In this document: positions 57,086-64,000 of the stretch, in pieces
Numbering within the stretch: position 1 is the first letter of the stretch
How the letters are laid out: each line of letters begins with the position of its first letter
NCBI GenBank assembly: GCA_003052455.1
Contig: QAPD01000044.1
Location: 25,351-89,350, forward strand
Source: Sphaerisporangium cinnabarinum
GTDB lineage: Bacteria > Actinomycetota > Actinomycetes > Actinomycetales > Cellulomonadaceae
Reading direction: 5' to 3'
DNA: 64,000 bases
Translations under genes and position numbers: made by a program
Notes under the pieces: generated by a model
Told to the model about the DNA's origin: nothing
The model's database searches: none
What the model saw: only the letters and a program-made list of their open reading frames with translations

Positions 57086-57424
57086 TCAGTGCGCGGCGTC
57101 GTACGCGGTCTGGATCTCCTGGGAGATCCGACCGCGGTCGTTGACCGTGTAGCCGTTGGCACGGGCCCACTCGCGGACCTCGGTCGCCCGGGCGGAGCCG
57201 GACGAGCGGCCGCCGCTGCGGCGGGCCGGGCGGGCCGCGCTCGTGCGGGACGAGACCTTGCGCGCGTTGCCGACCCACGAGGCAAAGGCGTCGCGCAGCT
57301 CTTGCGCATTCTTCGTGCTGAGGTCGATCTCGTAGGAGACGCCGTCGAGTGCGAACGTGACGGTCTCGTCGGCCGCACCCCCGTCGAGGTCGTCGACGAG
57401 AATTACCTGGACTTTCTGGGCCAC
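57086..57424 (-). CDS. lsr2: Nucleoid-associated protein Lsr2
   Basis: 112 aa from GTG 57424 with GAGGAAA upstream. N-terminal oligomerisation domain (VQVILVDDLDGGAADETV, FALDGVSYEIDLS), a basic Arg/Ser/Ala linker, and the C-terminal DNA-binding domain with REWARANGYTVNDRGRIS, whose R-G-R loop inserts into the A/T-rich minor groove. It silences A/T-rich, often foreign, DNA. Well-formed -35 and -10 boxes lie upstream. The lysS-lsr2 order is typical for actinobacteria. Confidence 0.96.
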   Translation of the reverse strand: MAQKVQVILVDDLDGGAADETVTFALDGVSYEIDLSTKNAQELRDAFASWVGNARKVSSRTSAARPARRSGGRSSGSARATEVREWARANGYTVNDRGRISQEIQTAYDAAH

Positions 57425-57464
57425 TGTGGTTTCCTCACGCTTCACAGGAATTGCTGTCGTCGTC

Positions 57465-57493
57465 AGGATGCCACCGTGAAAGGCGAGCGTCAA
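57465..57493 (-). promoter_or_regulatory. lsr2 promoter
   Basis: TTGACG (57493-57488), 17 nt, CATCCT (57470-57465) on the minus strand, giving a leader of about 34 nt. The region 57425-57560 is richer in A/T than its surroundings, as expected where Lsr2 might bind its own promoter. Confidence 0.6.
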
Positions 57494-57596
57494 TTGAACA
57501 CGCCGCCACGACGGAACGCGCGGCCGGTTCTCGACGGGCAATTCCTGGACGGCGGTCCATCATTTCGGGACGCCGCCCGAGGGCCTTCCCCGGAGA

Positions 57597-57776
57597 TCAG
57601 GAGTCGTGCGCGGGCGCGGCATTCCCGCGCGCGGCGGATTCCTGTTCCGCGTCGAGGCGCGCCAGCGCGGCACGCTCGTTGCGGTCGGCGCGCACGATCG
57701 CGCGCATCGCCACGTAGAAGAGCACGCCGACGCCGATCGAGGGGATGAGCGCCGCGACGGTGGGCCAGATGTCCAT
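57597..57776 (-). CDS. Small single-helix membrane protein
   Basis: 59 aa from ATG 57776 (AGGA 7 nt upstream) to TGA 57599-57597. It reads MDIWPTVAALIPSIGVGVLF, then a charged segment VRADRNERAALARLDAEQ, so one transmembrane helix of about 20 residues followed by an amphipathic cytoplasmic helix. It lies 27 bp after the lysS stop in the same direction and before lsr2. Strong third-position GC bias and a clean ribosome site argue that it is real. No function is known to me. Confidence 0.75.
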   Translation of the reverse strand: MDIWPTVAALIPSIGVGVLFYVAMRAIVRADRNERAALARLDAEQESAARGNAAPAHDS

Positions 57777-57803
57777 GCTGTCGGTCCTAGGTTCTCGGCC
57801 GCG

Positions 57804-59339
57804 CTACTGCGCGGGCTTCACGAGGGGGAAGAGGATGGTCTCGCGGATGCCGAGACCGGTGAGCGCCATGAGCAGGCGGTCGATGCCCAGGCCCATCCCG
57901 CCGGACGGGGGCATCGCGTACTCCATCGCGGTGAGGAAGTCCTCGTCGATGCGCATGGCCTCCTCGTCGCCGGCCGCCGCGAGCAGGGCCTGTGCCTCGA
58001 ACCGCTGCCGCTGGACCACCGGGTCCACGAGCTCGGAGTACGCCGTCGCGAGCTCGACGCCGCGGACGTAGAGGTCCCACTTCTCGACCTGGCCGCGCAC
58101 CGTGCGGTGGTCGCGCGTCAGCGGCGAGGTCTCGACCGGGAAGTCCCGGACGAACGTGGGGGCCACCAGGTGGTCGCCCACGAGGTGCTCCCACAGCCCC
58201 TCGACGAGCTTTCCGTGATTGACGTTCTTCGGGTCGAACGAGAGCTCGTGCTTGTCCGCGAACGTCCGCAGCGTGTCGACCGACGTCTCGGGGGTGATGT
58301 GCTCGCCCAGCGCGTCCGAGAGCGAGTCGTACATCTTCAGCTGCGTCCATTCCCCGCCGAGGTCGTACTCGGTGCCGTCGGCGAGCGTCACGAGCGTCGT
58401 GCCGAGAGCGTCCTGCGCGGCGCGCTGGACGAGGTTCTGGGTGAGCACGGCCATCGTGTCGTAGTCGCCGTAGGCCTCGTACGCCTCGAGCATCGCGAAT
58501 TCCGGCGAGTGCGTGGAGTCCACGCCCTCGTTGCGGAAGTTGCGGTTGATCTCGAACACCTTCTCGACGCCGCCGACGGCCGCGCGCTTGAGGAACAGCT
58601 CGGGCGCGATACGCAGGAACAGGTCGATGTCGAACGCATTCATGTGCGTCTCGAACTGTCGCGCCGCAGCGCCCTCGGGACGCGTCTGGAGCATCGGGGT
58701 CTCGACCTCGACGAAACCGCGCTCCCAGAAGTTCTCCCGGATCGAGCGCACGACGGCGGCGCGCAGACGCACGGTGTCGCGCGCGGCCGGCCGGGCGATG
58801 AGGTCGACGTAGCGCTGGCGCACGCGCGCCTCCTCCGAGAGCTCCTTGTGGAGCACCGGGAGCGGACGCAGCGCCTTCGCGGCGATCTGCCACGCGTCCG
58901 CGAAGACGCTCAGCTCGCCGCGGCGCGAGCTGATGACGCGACCGTGCGCGAACAGGTGGTCGCCGAGGTCGACGTCGGACTTGAACGCCGCGAGCGACTC
59001 CTCCCCGACCACCGCCTGGCTGAGCATGACCTGCAGGCGGTTCCCCTCGCCGTCCTGCAGCGTGGCGAAGCACAGCTTGCCGGTGTTGCGCAGGTACACC
59101 ACGCGGCCGGCGACGCCGACCTCGTCCTGCGTCTCCTCGCCCGTCTCCAGGTGCTCGTAGGCGGCACGGACCTCGGCGATCGTGGTCGTGCGCGGCACCG
59201 AGACGGGGTAGGGCTCGTCGCCGCGCGCGAGGATCCGCTCGCGCTTCTCGCGGCGGACCTGCATCTGCTCGGGCACGTCGTCGACGTGGTCCTCGGGCTC
59301 GGGCACGGCAGGAGAGGGGGTTCCGGCGGGGGAGGTCAC
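57804..59339 (-). CDS. lysS: Lysine--tRNA ligase (class II)
   Basis: 511 aa. N-terminal OB-fold anticodon domain (about 60-160; [21 protein letters not shown]), motif 1 [18 protein letters not shown], motif 2 [20 protein letters not shown] and motif 3 [16 protein letters not shown], with [19 protein letters not shown] between. All aminoacylation residues are in place. The first about 20 residues are variable. Downstream come the small membrane protein and lsr2. Confidence 0.96.
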   Translation of the reverse strand: MTSPAGTPSPAVPEPEDHVDDVPEQMQVRREKRERILARGDEPYPVSVPRTTTIAEVRAAYEHLETGEETQDEVGVAGRVVYLRNTGKLCFATLQDGEGNRLQVMLSQAVVGEESLAAFKSDVDLGDHLFAHGRVISSRRGELSVFADAWQIAAKALRPLPVLHKELSEEARVRQRYVDLIARPAARDTVRLRAAVVRSIRENFWERGFVEVETPMLQTRPEGAAARQFETHMNAFDIDLFLRIAPELFLKRAAVGGVEKVFEINRNFRNEGVDSTHSPEFAMLEAYEAYGDYDTMAVLTQNLVQRAAQDALGTTLVTLADGTEYDLGGEWTQLKMYDSLSDALGEHITPETSVDTLRTFADKHELSFDPKNVNHGKLVEGLWEHLVGDHLVAPTFVRDFPVETSPLTRDHRTVRGQVEKWDLYVRGVELATAYSELVDPVVQRQRFEAQALLAAAGDEEAMRIDEDFLTAMEYAMPPSGGMGLGIDRLLMALTGLGIRETILFPLVKPAQ

Positions 59340-59367
59340 CCCTGGATTCTACCGACGCTCCCGCGTC

Positions 59368-59472
59368 GCCGAGGTAGCGCCCCGGTCCAGCGAGGTCGAG
59401 GCATCGTCCCGCGAGGTAGAGGCGTGGCCATGACCAGGGCTCCGCCTCGCGGGAGCTGGGATCTACCTCGGC
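59368..59472. repeat. Dispersed intergenic repeat, copy 2
   Basis: Between lysS and nadC, running into the nadC stop. It has CGAGGTAGCGCC, GCGAGGTAGAGG, TGGCCATGACCAGGG and ATCTACCTCG, corresponding to parts of the sequence at 36429-36509. In related genomes a coaX gene often stands between nadC and lysS; none is present in these 123 bp. Confidence 0.55.
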
Positions 59473-60443
59473 TGGAGGGTGGGGAGGAGGTCGAGCGCGA
59501 GGTCGAGGATCGGGGCCGAGTGGGTGAGCGCGCCGACGGACAGGTAGTCGACGCCGGTGCCCGCGACCTCGCGCGCCCGGTCGAGCGTGAGGTTGCCCGT
59601 CGCCTCGAGCTCCACCTTCGCCGGGACGCCGTCCCGCCCCTCGCGCGCCCGCACGGCCGCGACCGTGTCGGCGAGGATCGGCGTCGGCATGTTGTCCAGG
59701 AGCAGGAAGTCGGCGCCCGCCGACAGCGCCTCGAGCGCCTGCGCGGTGGTGTCGGCCTCGACCTGCACGAGCACGTCCGGGAACGTGCGGCGGATCGCCT
59801 CGATCGCGGCGCTCACCGACCCCGCGGCCACGACGTGGTTGTCCTTGACCATCGCGACGTCGTAGAGGCCCATGCGCTTGTTCGTGCCCCCGCCCGCGCG
59901 GACGGCGTACTTCTCGAGCGCGCGCAGCCCGGGGGTCGTCTTGCGCGTGTCGAGCACCTGGGCGCCGGTGCCGGCGAGCTCGCGCGCCCACGCGCGCGTC
60001 GCGGTCGCGACGCCCGACGCGCGGCTCGCGAGGTTGAGCAGCGTGCGCTCCGCCGTGAGCAGCACCTGGACCGGGCCGGTCAGCGCGGCGAGGACGCGGC
60101 CGCGGCCCACGGCCTCGCCGTCGGACGCGACGAACGTCACCTCGACGGGCGGCAGGCCGAACCGCTCCGCGACCTGGCGCGTCACCTCCTCGACCACGAC
60201 GAGGCCCGCGACGACCCCGTCCGCGCGCGCCACGAGGTGCGCGGTCCCGGTGGCCGACGGCGGCACGGTCGCCTGGGTGGTCACGTCGCGCCCGGGCACG
60301 GGGCCCAGGTCCTCGTCGAGCGCCCGGGCGACCGTCTCGGCGATCCACGCCGGGTCGAGGCCCGGCTCCACGCGGGACGGGACGGCGGACGGCGCTCCGC
60401 CGTCGGCGGGACGGGCGGACACGGGCTCGGCAGGGCTGCTCAC
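59463..60443 (-). CDS. nadC: Nicotinate-nucleotide diphosphorylase (carboxylating)
   Basis: 326 aa from GTG 60443. It converts quinolinate and PRPP to nicotinate mononucleotide. Markers: EDLGPVPGRDVTTQATVP, LNLASRASGVATATRAW, DTRKTTPGLRALEKYAVRAGGG (with the substrate Arg/Lys; shown here in part), HRMGLYD-like NKRMGLYDVAMVKDNH, VEADTTAQALEAL and LEATGNLTLDRAREVAGTGVD. The first about 28 residues are an extension. TAGCGT lies 8 nt before the GTG. It lies downstream of nadB in the same direction with 145 bp between. Confidence 0.95.
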   Translation of the reverse strand: MSSPAEPVSARPADGGAPSAVPSRVEPGLDPAWIAETVARALDEDLGPVPGRDVTTQATVPPSATGTAHLVARADGVVAGLVVVEEVTRQVAERFGLPPVEVTFVASDGEAVGRGRVLAALTGPVQVLLTAERTLLNLASRASGVATATRAWARELAGTGAQVLDTRKTTPGLRALEKYAVRAGGGTNKRMGLYDVAMVKDNHVVAAGSVSAAIEAIRRTFPDVLVQVEADTTAQALEALSAGADFLLLDNMPTPILADTVAAVRAREGRDGVPAKVELEATGNLTLDRAREVAGTGVDYLSVGALTHSAPILDLALDLLPTLQPR

Positions 60444-60550
60444 GGTCCCCCACGCTATCCGCTCGTGCGGCTGCGGCGTGCCGCTGCCCGGCGGCTCCCG
60501 GCCGCCGCCCGCCCACACGGTCGCGCGGGCCCGCCGTCGCGCAGGCACCC

Positions 60551-60578
60551 GGTCGCGAGGTCGCGGTCGCGAGGTCGT
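60551..60578. repeat. 14-bp tandem duplication between nadB and nadC
   Basis: GGTCGCGAGGTCGC (60551-60564) is followed directly by GGTCGCGAGGTCGT. It lies in the 145-bp spacer, which otherwise holds only the nadC -10-like box. Confidence 0.7.
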
Positions 60579-60588
60579 ACGCCGCGGG

Positions 60589-62280
60589 TCAGCGGACGAG
60601 CAGCGTCCCGTCCGCGCCGAGCGAGACGAGCACGCGCCGCTCCCACGCCGGGTCGGTCGTCGGGAAGTCGGTGCGGAAGTGGCCGCCACGGCTCTCGGTG
60701 CGCAGCGCCGCCGCGGCGGTGAGCGCCGTCGCGACCTGGTGCACGTTCGTCGTCTCCCACTCCGCGGCCTGCGGCTGCGCGACGACGTCGCTCGCCTCGT
60801 GCGCGTCGGTGCGGACCGCGGCGAGGCGTGCGGCGGCGGCCGCGAGCCCGTCGCCGTCGCGCAGGACGCCCGGGCCCGCGGACGCGATCGACTGGATACG
60901 CGAGCGCGCGGCCGCCGCCACGAGGGCCGACGGCCCGGGGCGGTCGACGGGCTCGCCCACCTCGAGCTCGCCCGCGGCCACGCGCTCCGTGATCTGCCGC
61001 GCCGCCCGGTGGGCGAAGACGAGCCCCTCGAGCAGCGAGTTCGACGCGAGGCGGTTCGCGCCGTGCACGCCCGTGCACGCGACCTCGCCGATCGCGTAGA
61101 GACCGTCGACGGTGGAGCGACCGTGCAGGTCCGTCACGACGCCGCCCGAGTGGTAGTGCTGGGCGGGCGCCACGGGGACGGGCTCCTCGGTCCAGTCGAG
61201 CCCGTTCTCGGCGAGCCGCTCGGTGATCGTCGGGAAGCGCGCGCGCAGGAACTCGGCGCCGAGGTGCCGGGCGTCGAGCAGCACGTGGTCCGAGCCGGTC
61301 GGAGCCATCTGCCGCACGATCGCGTGCGCGACGACGTCGCGCGGCGCGAGCTCGGCCATGGGGTGCTGCGCGGGCATGAACCGGTGGCCGTCGGTGTCGA
61401 GCAGGATCGCGCCCTCGCCGCGCACGGCCTCCGAGATGAGCGGGAGCTGGCCCTTCGCGCCGAGGCCGAGCCACAGCACCGTGGGGTGGAACTGCACGAA
61501 CTCCAGGTCGCCGAGCGTCGCGCCCGCGCGCAGCGCCGCGGCGATGCCGTCGCCCGTGGCCTGCGGCGGGTTGGTCGACGAGCGGAACACCTGCCCCACT
61601 CCCCCGGTCGCGAGCACGACGGCGCGCGCGAGGACCGCGCCGACGCCGTCGCGCGAGCCCTCGCCGCGCACGTGGAGCGTCACGCCGCACGCGCGGGGAG
61701 CACGCTCGCCCGAGCCGTCGGTCGTCAGCACGTCGAGGACGAGCGCGTTCTCGATGACCTCGATGCCGGGGTCGCGGCGCACCGCCTCGAGCTGCGCGAC
61801 GAGCGCCCGCGAGATCTCCGCGCCCGTGGCGTCGCCGCCCGCGTGCGCGATCCGGTCCGCGTGGTGGCCGCCCTCGCGCGTGAGGGCGATGTCGCCGTTG
61901 GCCGCCCGGTCGAAGTTCGCGCCCCGGGCGACGAGCTCGCGCACGCGCGCGGGGCCCTCGGTGACGAGCACCTCGACGGCCGTCGGGTCGCACACGCCGG
62001 CACCCGCGACGAGCGTGTCCGCGAGGTGCGCCTCGGGCGAGTCCTCGGGGTCGAGCGCGGCGGCGATGCCGCCCTGGGCCCAGACCGTCGACCCGGACGA
62101 CAGCTCGCCCTTGGTGACGAGCAGCACGTGCGGCACGCGTGTGCGCAGCTCGAGCGCCGCGGTGAGGCCCGCGATGCCCGAGCCGACGACGACGACGTCC
62201 GCCGTCGTCGTCCACCCCGGTGCGGGGGCGGCGAGGGACCGGGCGAGGTGGGGCGCGGACGCCCCGCCGGCCCGGGTCAC
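60589..62280 (-). CDS. nadB: L-aspartate oxidase
   Basis: 563 aa from GTG 62280, overlapping the panD stop (GTGA). It oxidises aspartate to iminoaspartate for quinolinate synthesis. FAD-binding [53 protein letters not shown] and the catalytic Arg in [10 protein letters not shown], then [20 protein letters not shown]. The quinolinate synthase gene nadA is not in the window. The C-terminal helical domain (about 430-563) is complete. Confidence 0.95.
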   Translation of the reverse strand: MTRAGGASAPHLARSLAAPAPGWTTTADVVVVGSGIAGLTAALELRTRVPHVLLVTKGELSSGSTVWAQGGIAAALDPEDSPEAHLADTLVAGAGVCDPTAVEVLVTEGPARVRELVARGANFDRAANGDIALTREGGHHADRIAHAGGDATGAEISRALVAQLEAVRRDPGIEVIENALVLDVLTTDGSGERAPRACGVTLHVRGEGSRDGVGAVLARAVVLATGGVGQVFRSSTNPPQATGDGIAAALRAGATLGDLEFVQFHPTVLWLGLGAKGQLPLISEAVRGEGAILLDTDGHRFMPAQHPMAELAPRDVVAHAIVRQMAPTGSDHVLLDARHLGAEFLRARFPTITERLAENGLDWTEEPVPVAPAQHYHSGGVVTDLHGRSTVDGLYAIGEVACTGVHGANRLASNSLLEGLVFAHRAARQITERVAAGELEVGEPVDRPGPSALVAAAARSRIQSIASAGPGVLRDGDGLAAAAARLAAVRTDAHEASDVVAQPQAAEWETTNVHQVATALTAAAALRTESRGGHFRTDFPTTDPAWERRVLVSLGADGTLLVR

Positions 62281-62792
62281 GCGGGGCGCACCGCGGAGGC
62301 CACGCCGCCCTCGTCGACCCCGCCACGGAACGGGGCGAACGGCAGGCCGCTCGCCTCGAGGCCGTGGCCCGCGGGCACGAGCCCGGGCTCGTCCGAGAGC
62401 TCGACGATGCGGTTCTGCTCGTCCACGAAGACGACGTTCGGCAGGTAGGTGCGCGCGTCGGCGTCGTCGAGCATGCCGTAGGCGATGAGGATGACCACGT
62501 CGCCCGGCCGCACGAGGTGCGCGGCGGCGCCGTTGATGCACACCTGGCCCGCGCCGCGCTCGCCCGGGATGACGTACGTCGTCAGGCGCGCGCCGTTGGT
62601 GACGTCCACGACGTCGACCTGCTGGCCCGGGTAGAGGTCCGCGGCGTCGAGCAGGTCGGCGTCCACGGTGATCGAGCCGACGTAGTGCAGGTCGGCCTGG
62701 GTCACCGTCGCGCGGTGGATCTTGCCGATCATCATGGGTCGCTGCAGCGACGCCGGACGTCGCGGCGGGCTCGGCGGGGTCTGCGCGGTCAC
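62277..62792 (-). CDS. panD: Aspartate 1-decarboxylase proenzyme
   Basis: 171 aa. It makes beta-alanine for pantothenate. Self-cleavage occurs at Gly39-Ser40 (YVGSITVD), which yields the pyruvoyl group. The core [20 protein letters not shown] matches closely. Compared with the family (about 120-140 aa) it has about 15 extra N-terminal residues and a C-terminal extension of about 35. GTG 62792 overlaps the panC stop; an internal start at Met20/21 is the alternative. Confidence 0.95.
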   Translation of the reverse strand: MTAQTPPSPPRRPASLQRPMMIGKIHRATVTQADLHYVGSITVDADLLDAADLYPGQQVDVVDVTNGARLTTYVIPGERGAGQVCINGAAAHLVRPGDVVILIAYGMLDDADARTYLPNVVFVDEQNRIVELSDEPGLVPAGHGLEASGLPFAPFRGGVDEGGVASAVRPA

Positions 62793-63787
62793 GCGGTTCC
62801 TCCAGGTGCGGGGGCACGGCCCGCGGGGTCCGCCGCCCGGGTCGCGGGCGGCAGGATCTCGACGGCCGTGTTGTCGATGAGACGCGTGGTGCCCACGCGT
62901 GCCGCGACCAGGAGGAGCCCGGGGCCGACGGCGCCGGGCGCCAGGTCCTCCACGGTAGCGGGATCGACGAGCACCACGTAATCGACGTCAACGCCGTCGG
63001 TGGCCTCCAGGATTCCCCGCGCCGCGGCGAGCACGGACGGCGCGTCCTCCCCCGCGGCCGCGGCGTCCCGCCCGGCGCGCAGCGCGCGGCTCAGCGCGAG
63101 CGCGTGCTCGTGCTCGGCCGGGGACAGGTACGCGTTGCGCGACGACCGCGCGAGGCCGTCCGCCTCGCGCACGGTCTCGACGGCCACGACCTCCACGTCG
63201 AGGTCGAGGTCGGCGACCATGCGGCGCACGGCGAGCAGCTGCTGCGCGTCCTTCGCCCCGAACACGGCGACGTCCGGTCGCACGAGGTGGAGCAGCTTGA
63301 GCACGACCGTGAGCACGCCGTCGAAGTGCCCGGGCCGCGACGCGCCCTCCAGCACCGTCCCGATGCGCCCCGACGTCACCCGGACGATCGGGCCGTCGGC
63401 CGAGCCCAGGTCCGGGTAGAGCTCCTCGACGGGCGGCGCGAAGACGACGTCGGCCGCCGTGTCCGGGCCTGCCGCGGCGAGCAGCGCCACGTCGGCCGCG
63501 ACGTCGCGCGGGTAGCGCTCGTAGTCCTCGCCGGGCCCGAACTGGAGCGGGTTGACGAAGTCCGTCACGACGACCTGGCCGTCGGCGCCCGCCGCCGCAC
63601 GCGCCCGGCGCACGAGCTGGAGGTGCCCGGCGTGCAGCGCGCCCATGGTCATGACGACGACGCGGCGCCCGTGCGGGTGCTCGGCGCGCCACGTGTCGAG
63701 CGCGGTGCGCAGTGCAGCGCGCGTCGTCACGACGGCCGGGGTCTCGGGTGCGACCGCTCCGGCGTCCGGGCGGGGGGTGCTCGTCAT
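62789..63787 (-). CDS. panC: Pantothenate synthetase (pantoate--beta-alanine ligase)
   Basis: 332 aa. ATP-site [18 protein letters not shown] (HxGH type), pantoate-binding [35 protein letters not shown], and [16 protein letters not shown]. The N-terminal 25 and C-terminal about 20 residues are variable. ATG 63787 overlaps the upstream gene's stop (ATGA); the product of the next gene, panD, supplies its beta-alanine. Confidence 0.96.
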   Translation of the reverse strand: MTSTPRPDAGAVAPETPAVVTTRAALRTALDTWRAEHPHGRRVVVMTMGALHAGHLQLVRRARAAAGADGQVVVTDFVNPLQFGPGEDYERYPRDVAADVALLAAAGPDTAADVVFAPPVEELYPDLGSADGPIVRVTSGRIGTVLEGASRPGHFDGVLTVVLKLLHLVRPDVAVFGAKDAQQLLAVRRMVADLDLDVEVVAVETVREADGLARSSRNAYLSPAEHEHALALSRALRAGRDAAAAGEDAPSVLAAARGILEATDGVDVDYVVLVDPATVEDLAPGAVGPGLLLVAARVGTTRLIDNTAVEILPPATRAADPAGRAPAPGGTA

Positions 63788-64000
63788 GCTCGTCCTTCGT
63801 CGTGCGGGTCCTGCGGGTCGTACCGGTCCTGCGGGTCGCGCGGGTCGCGCGGGGCGCGCGGGTCCCGCGGGTCGAGCGGGGCGGCGTCGAGCGCGTCGAG
63901 GAGCTCGCGGGCCGCCCGCTCGCCGAGGCGGCCGCCCGCGAGCGCACGGTGCGTCGCCGCGCGGCTCAGCGCCCGGTACGACGGCGGCACGTACGCCCCG
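63784..64000 (-). CDS. Rossmann-like/DUF2520 protein, C-terminal end
   Basis: Only the last 71 codons are inside the window; the gene starts beyond the right edge. [21 protein letters not shown] and [11 protein letters not shown] fit the end of DUF2520 proteins (ketopantoate-reductase-like), which precede panC in many actinobacteria. The final about 30 residues are a low-complexity Asp/Pro/Arg tail encoded by a 9-bp DNA repeat. Overlaps panC by four bases. Confidence 0.75.
   Translation of the reverse strand, partial: GAYVPPSYRALSRAATHRALAGGRLGERAARELLDALDAAPLDPRDPRAPRDPRDPQDRYDPQDPHDEGRA
63800..63882. repeat. Degenerate 9-bp tandem repeat (GCGGGTCNN) in the DUF2520 gene tail
   Basis: About nine units such as GCGGGTCCT, GCGGGTCGC and GCGGGTCCC follow each other and encode the DPRDP-type tail. 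Confidence 0.8.

Overview
The window is very GC-rich, densely packed DNA from an actinobacterium. Gene content and order point to Micrococcales, most likely a Cellulomonas/Cellulosimicrobium/Isoptericola-type organism (Promicromonosporaceae or Cellulomonadaceae). That placement rests on recognised families and remembered gene order, not on a database search. Actinobacterial markers are mshA (mycothiol), Lsr2, CarD, DUF3263, an F420-type DDN oxidoreductase, an XPB helicase with its partner, senX3-regX3, a WXG100 protein and an MsiK-type sugar ATPase. All genes look chromosomal. No insertion sequence, prophage, integrase, CRISPR array or rRNA was seen; there is one tRNA (Thr, anticodon TGT).

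Layout. 0-6.3 kb: the end of an NAD-dependent epimerase gene, an orphan AbiEi-like/nuclease-fold gene bracketed by matching short repeats, then the XPB-partner and XPB helicase genes, ending in a perfect 100-bp tandem duplication. 6.3-16 kb: TPM-domain membrane protein plus PspA, glutamine amidotransferase, NYN ribonuclease-like protein, winged-helix protein, a TrcRS-like two-component system, an HD protein and a lone WXG100 protein. 16-24.5 kb: GroEL behind two CIRCE operators, a secreted GH15 enzyme, an FAD oxidoreductase, CspA, a LytR_C protein, DUF3263, uracil-DNA glycosylase, an SGNH hydrolase and tRNA-Thr. 24.6-36.3 kb: an anchored DsbA-like protein, a membrane protein, a Ser/Thr kinase divergent from otsA-otsB, MsiK, a secreted TIM-barrel/F5-8C protein, DUF4032 and RlmB. 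36.5-44.1 kb: cysS and carD-ispD-ispF, the usual carD-ispDF-cysS-rlmB neighbourhood, split by four genes (lipoprotein, TetR, aldonolactone oxidase, amino-acid aldolase). 44.4-53.8 kb: two lipoproteins, then the phosphate regulon pstSCAB, regX3-senX3, phoU and gpmA. 53.9-64 kb: DDN, mshA, lactonase, Lsr2, a 59-residue membrane protein, lysS, nadC, nadB, panD, panC and the end of a DUF2520 gene.

The genes group into phosphate sensing and uptake (with 11-nt GTTCACC repeats before pstS and phoU), isoprenoid precursors (ispD/ispF), NAD and pantothenate from aspartate (nadB, nadC, panD, panC), trehalose synthesis, mycothiol, protein and envelope stress (groEL, cspA, pspA), and translation. Convergent and operon ends often carry near-perfect GC-rich hairpins. 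Many first genes have a TANNNT-like -10 box 6-7 nt before the start codon, suggesting leaderless mRNAs. The least explained signals are intergenic: the repeats around the AbiEi-like gene, the 100-bp tandem array after XPB, and a diverged repeat pair near 36.4 and 59.4 kb.
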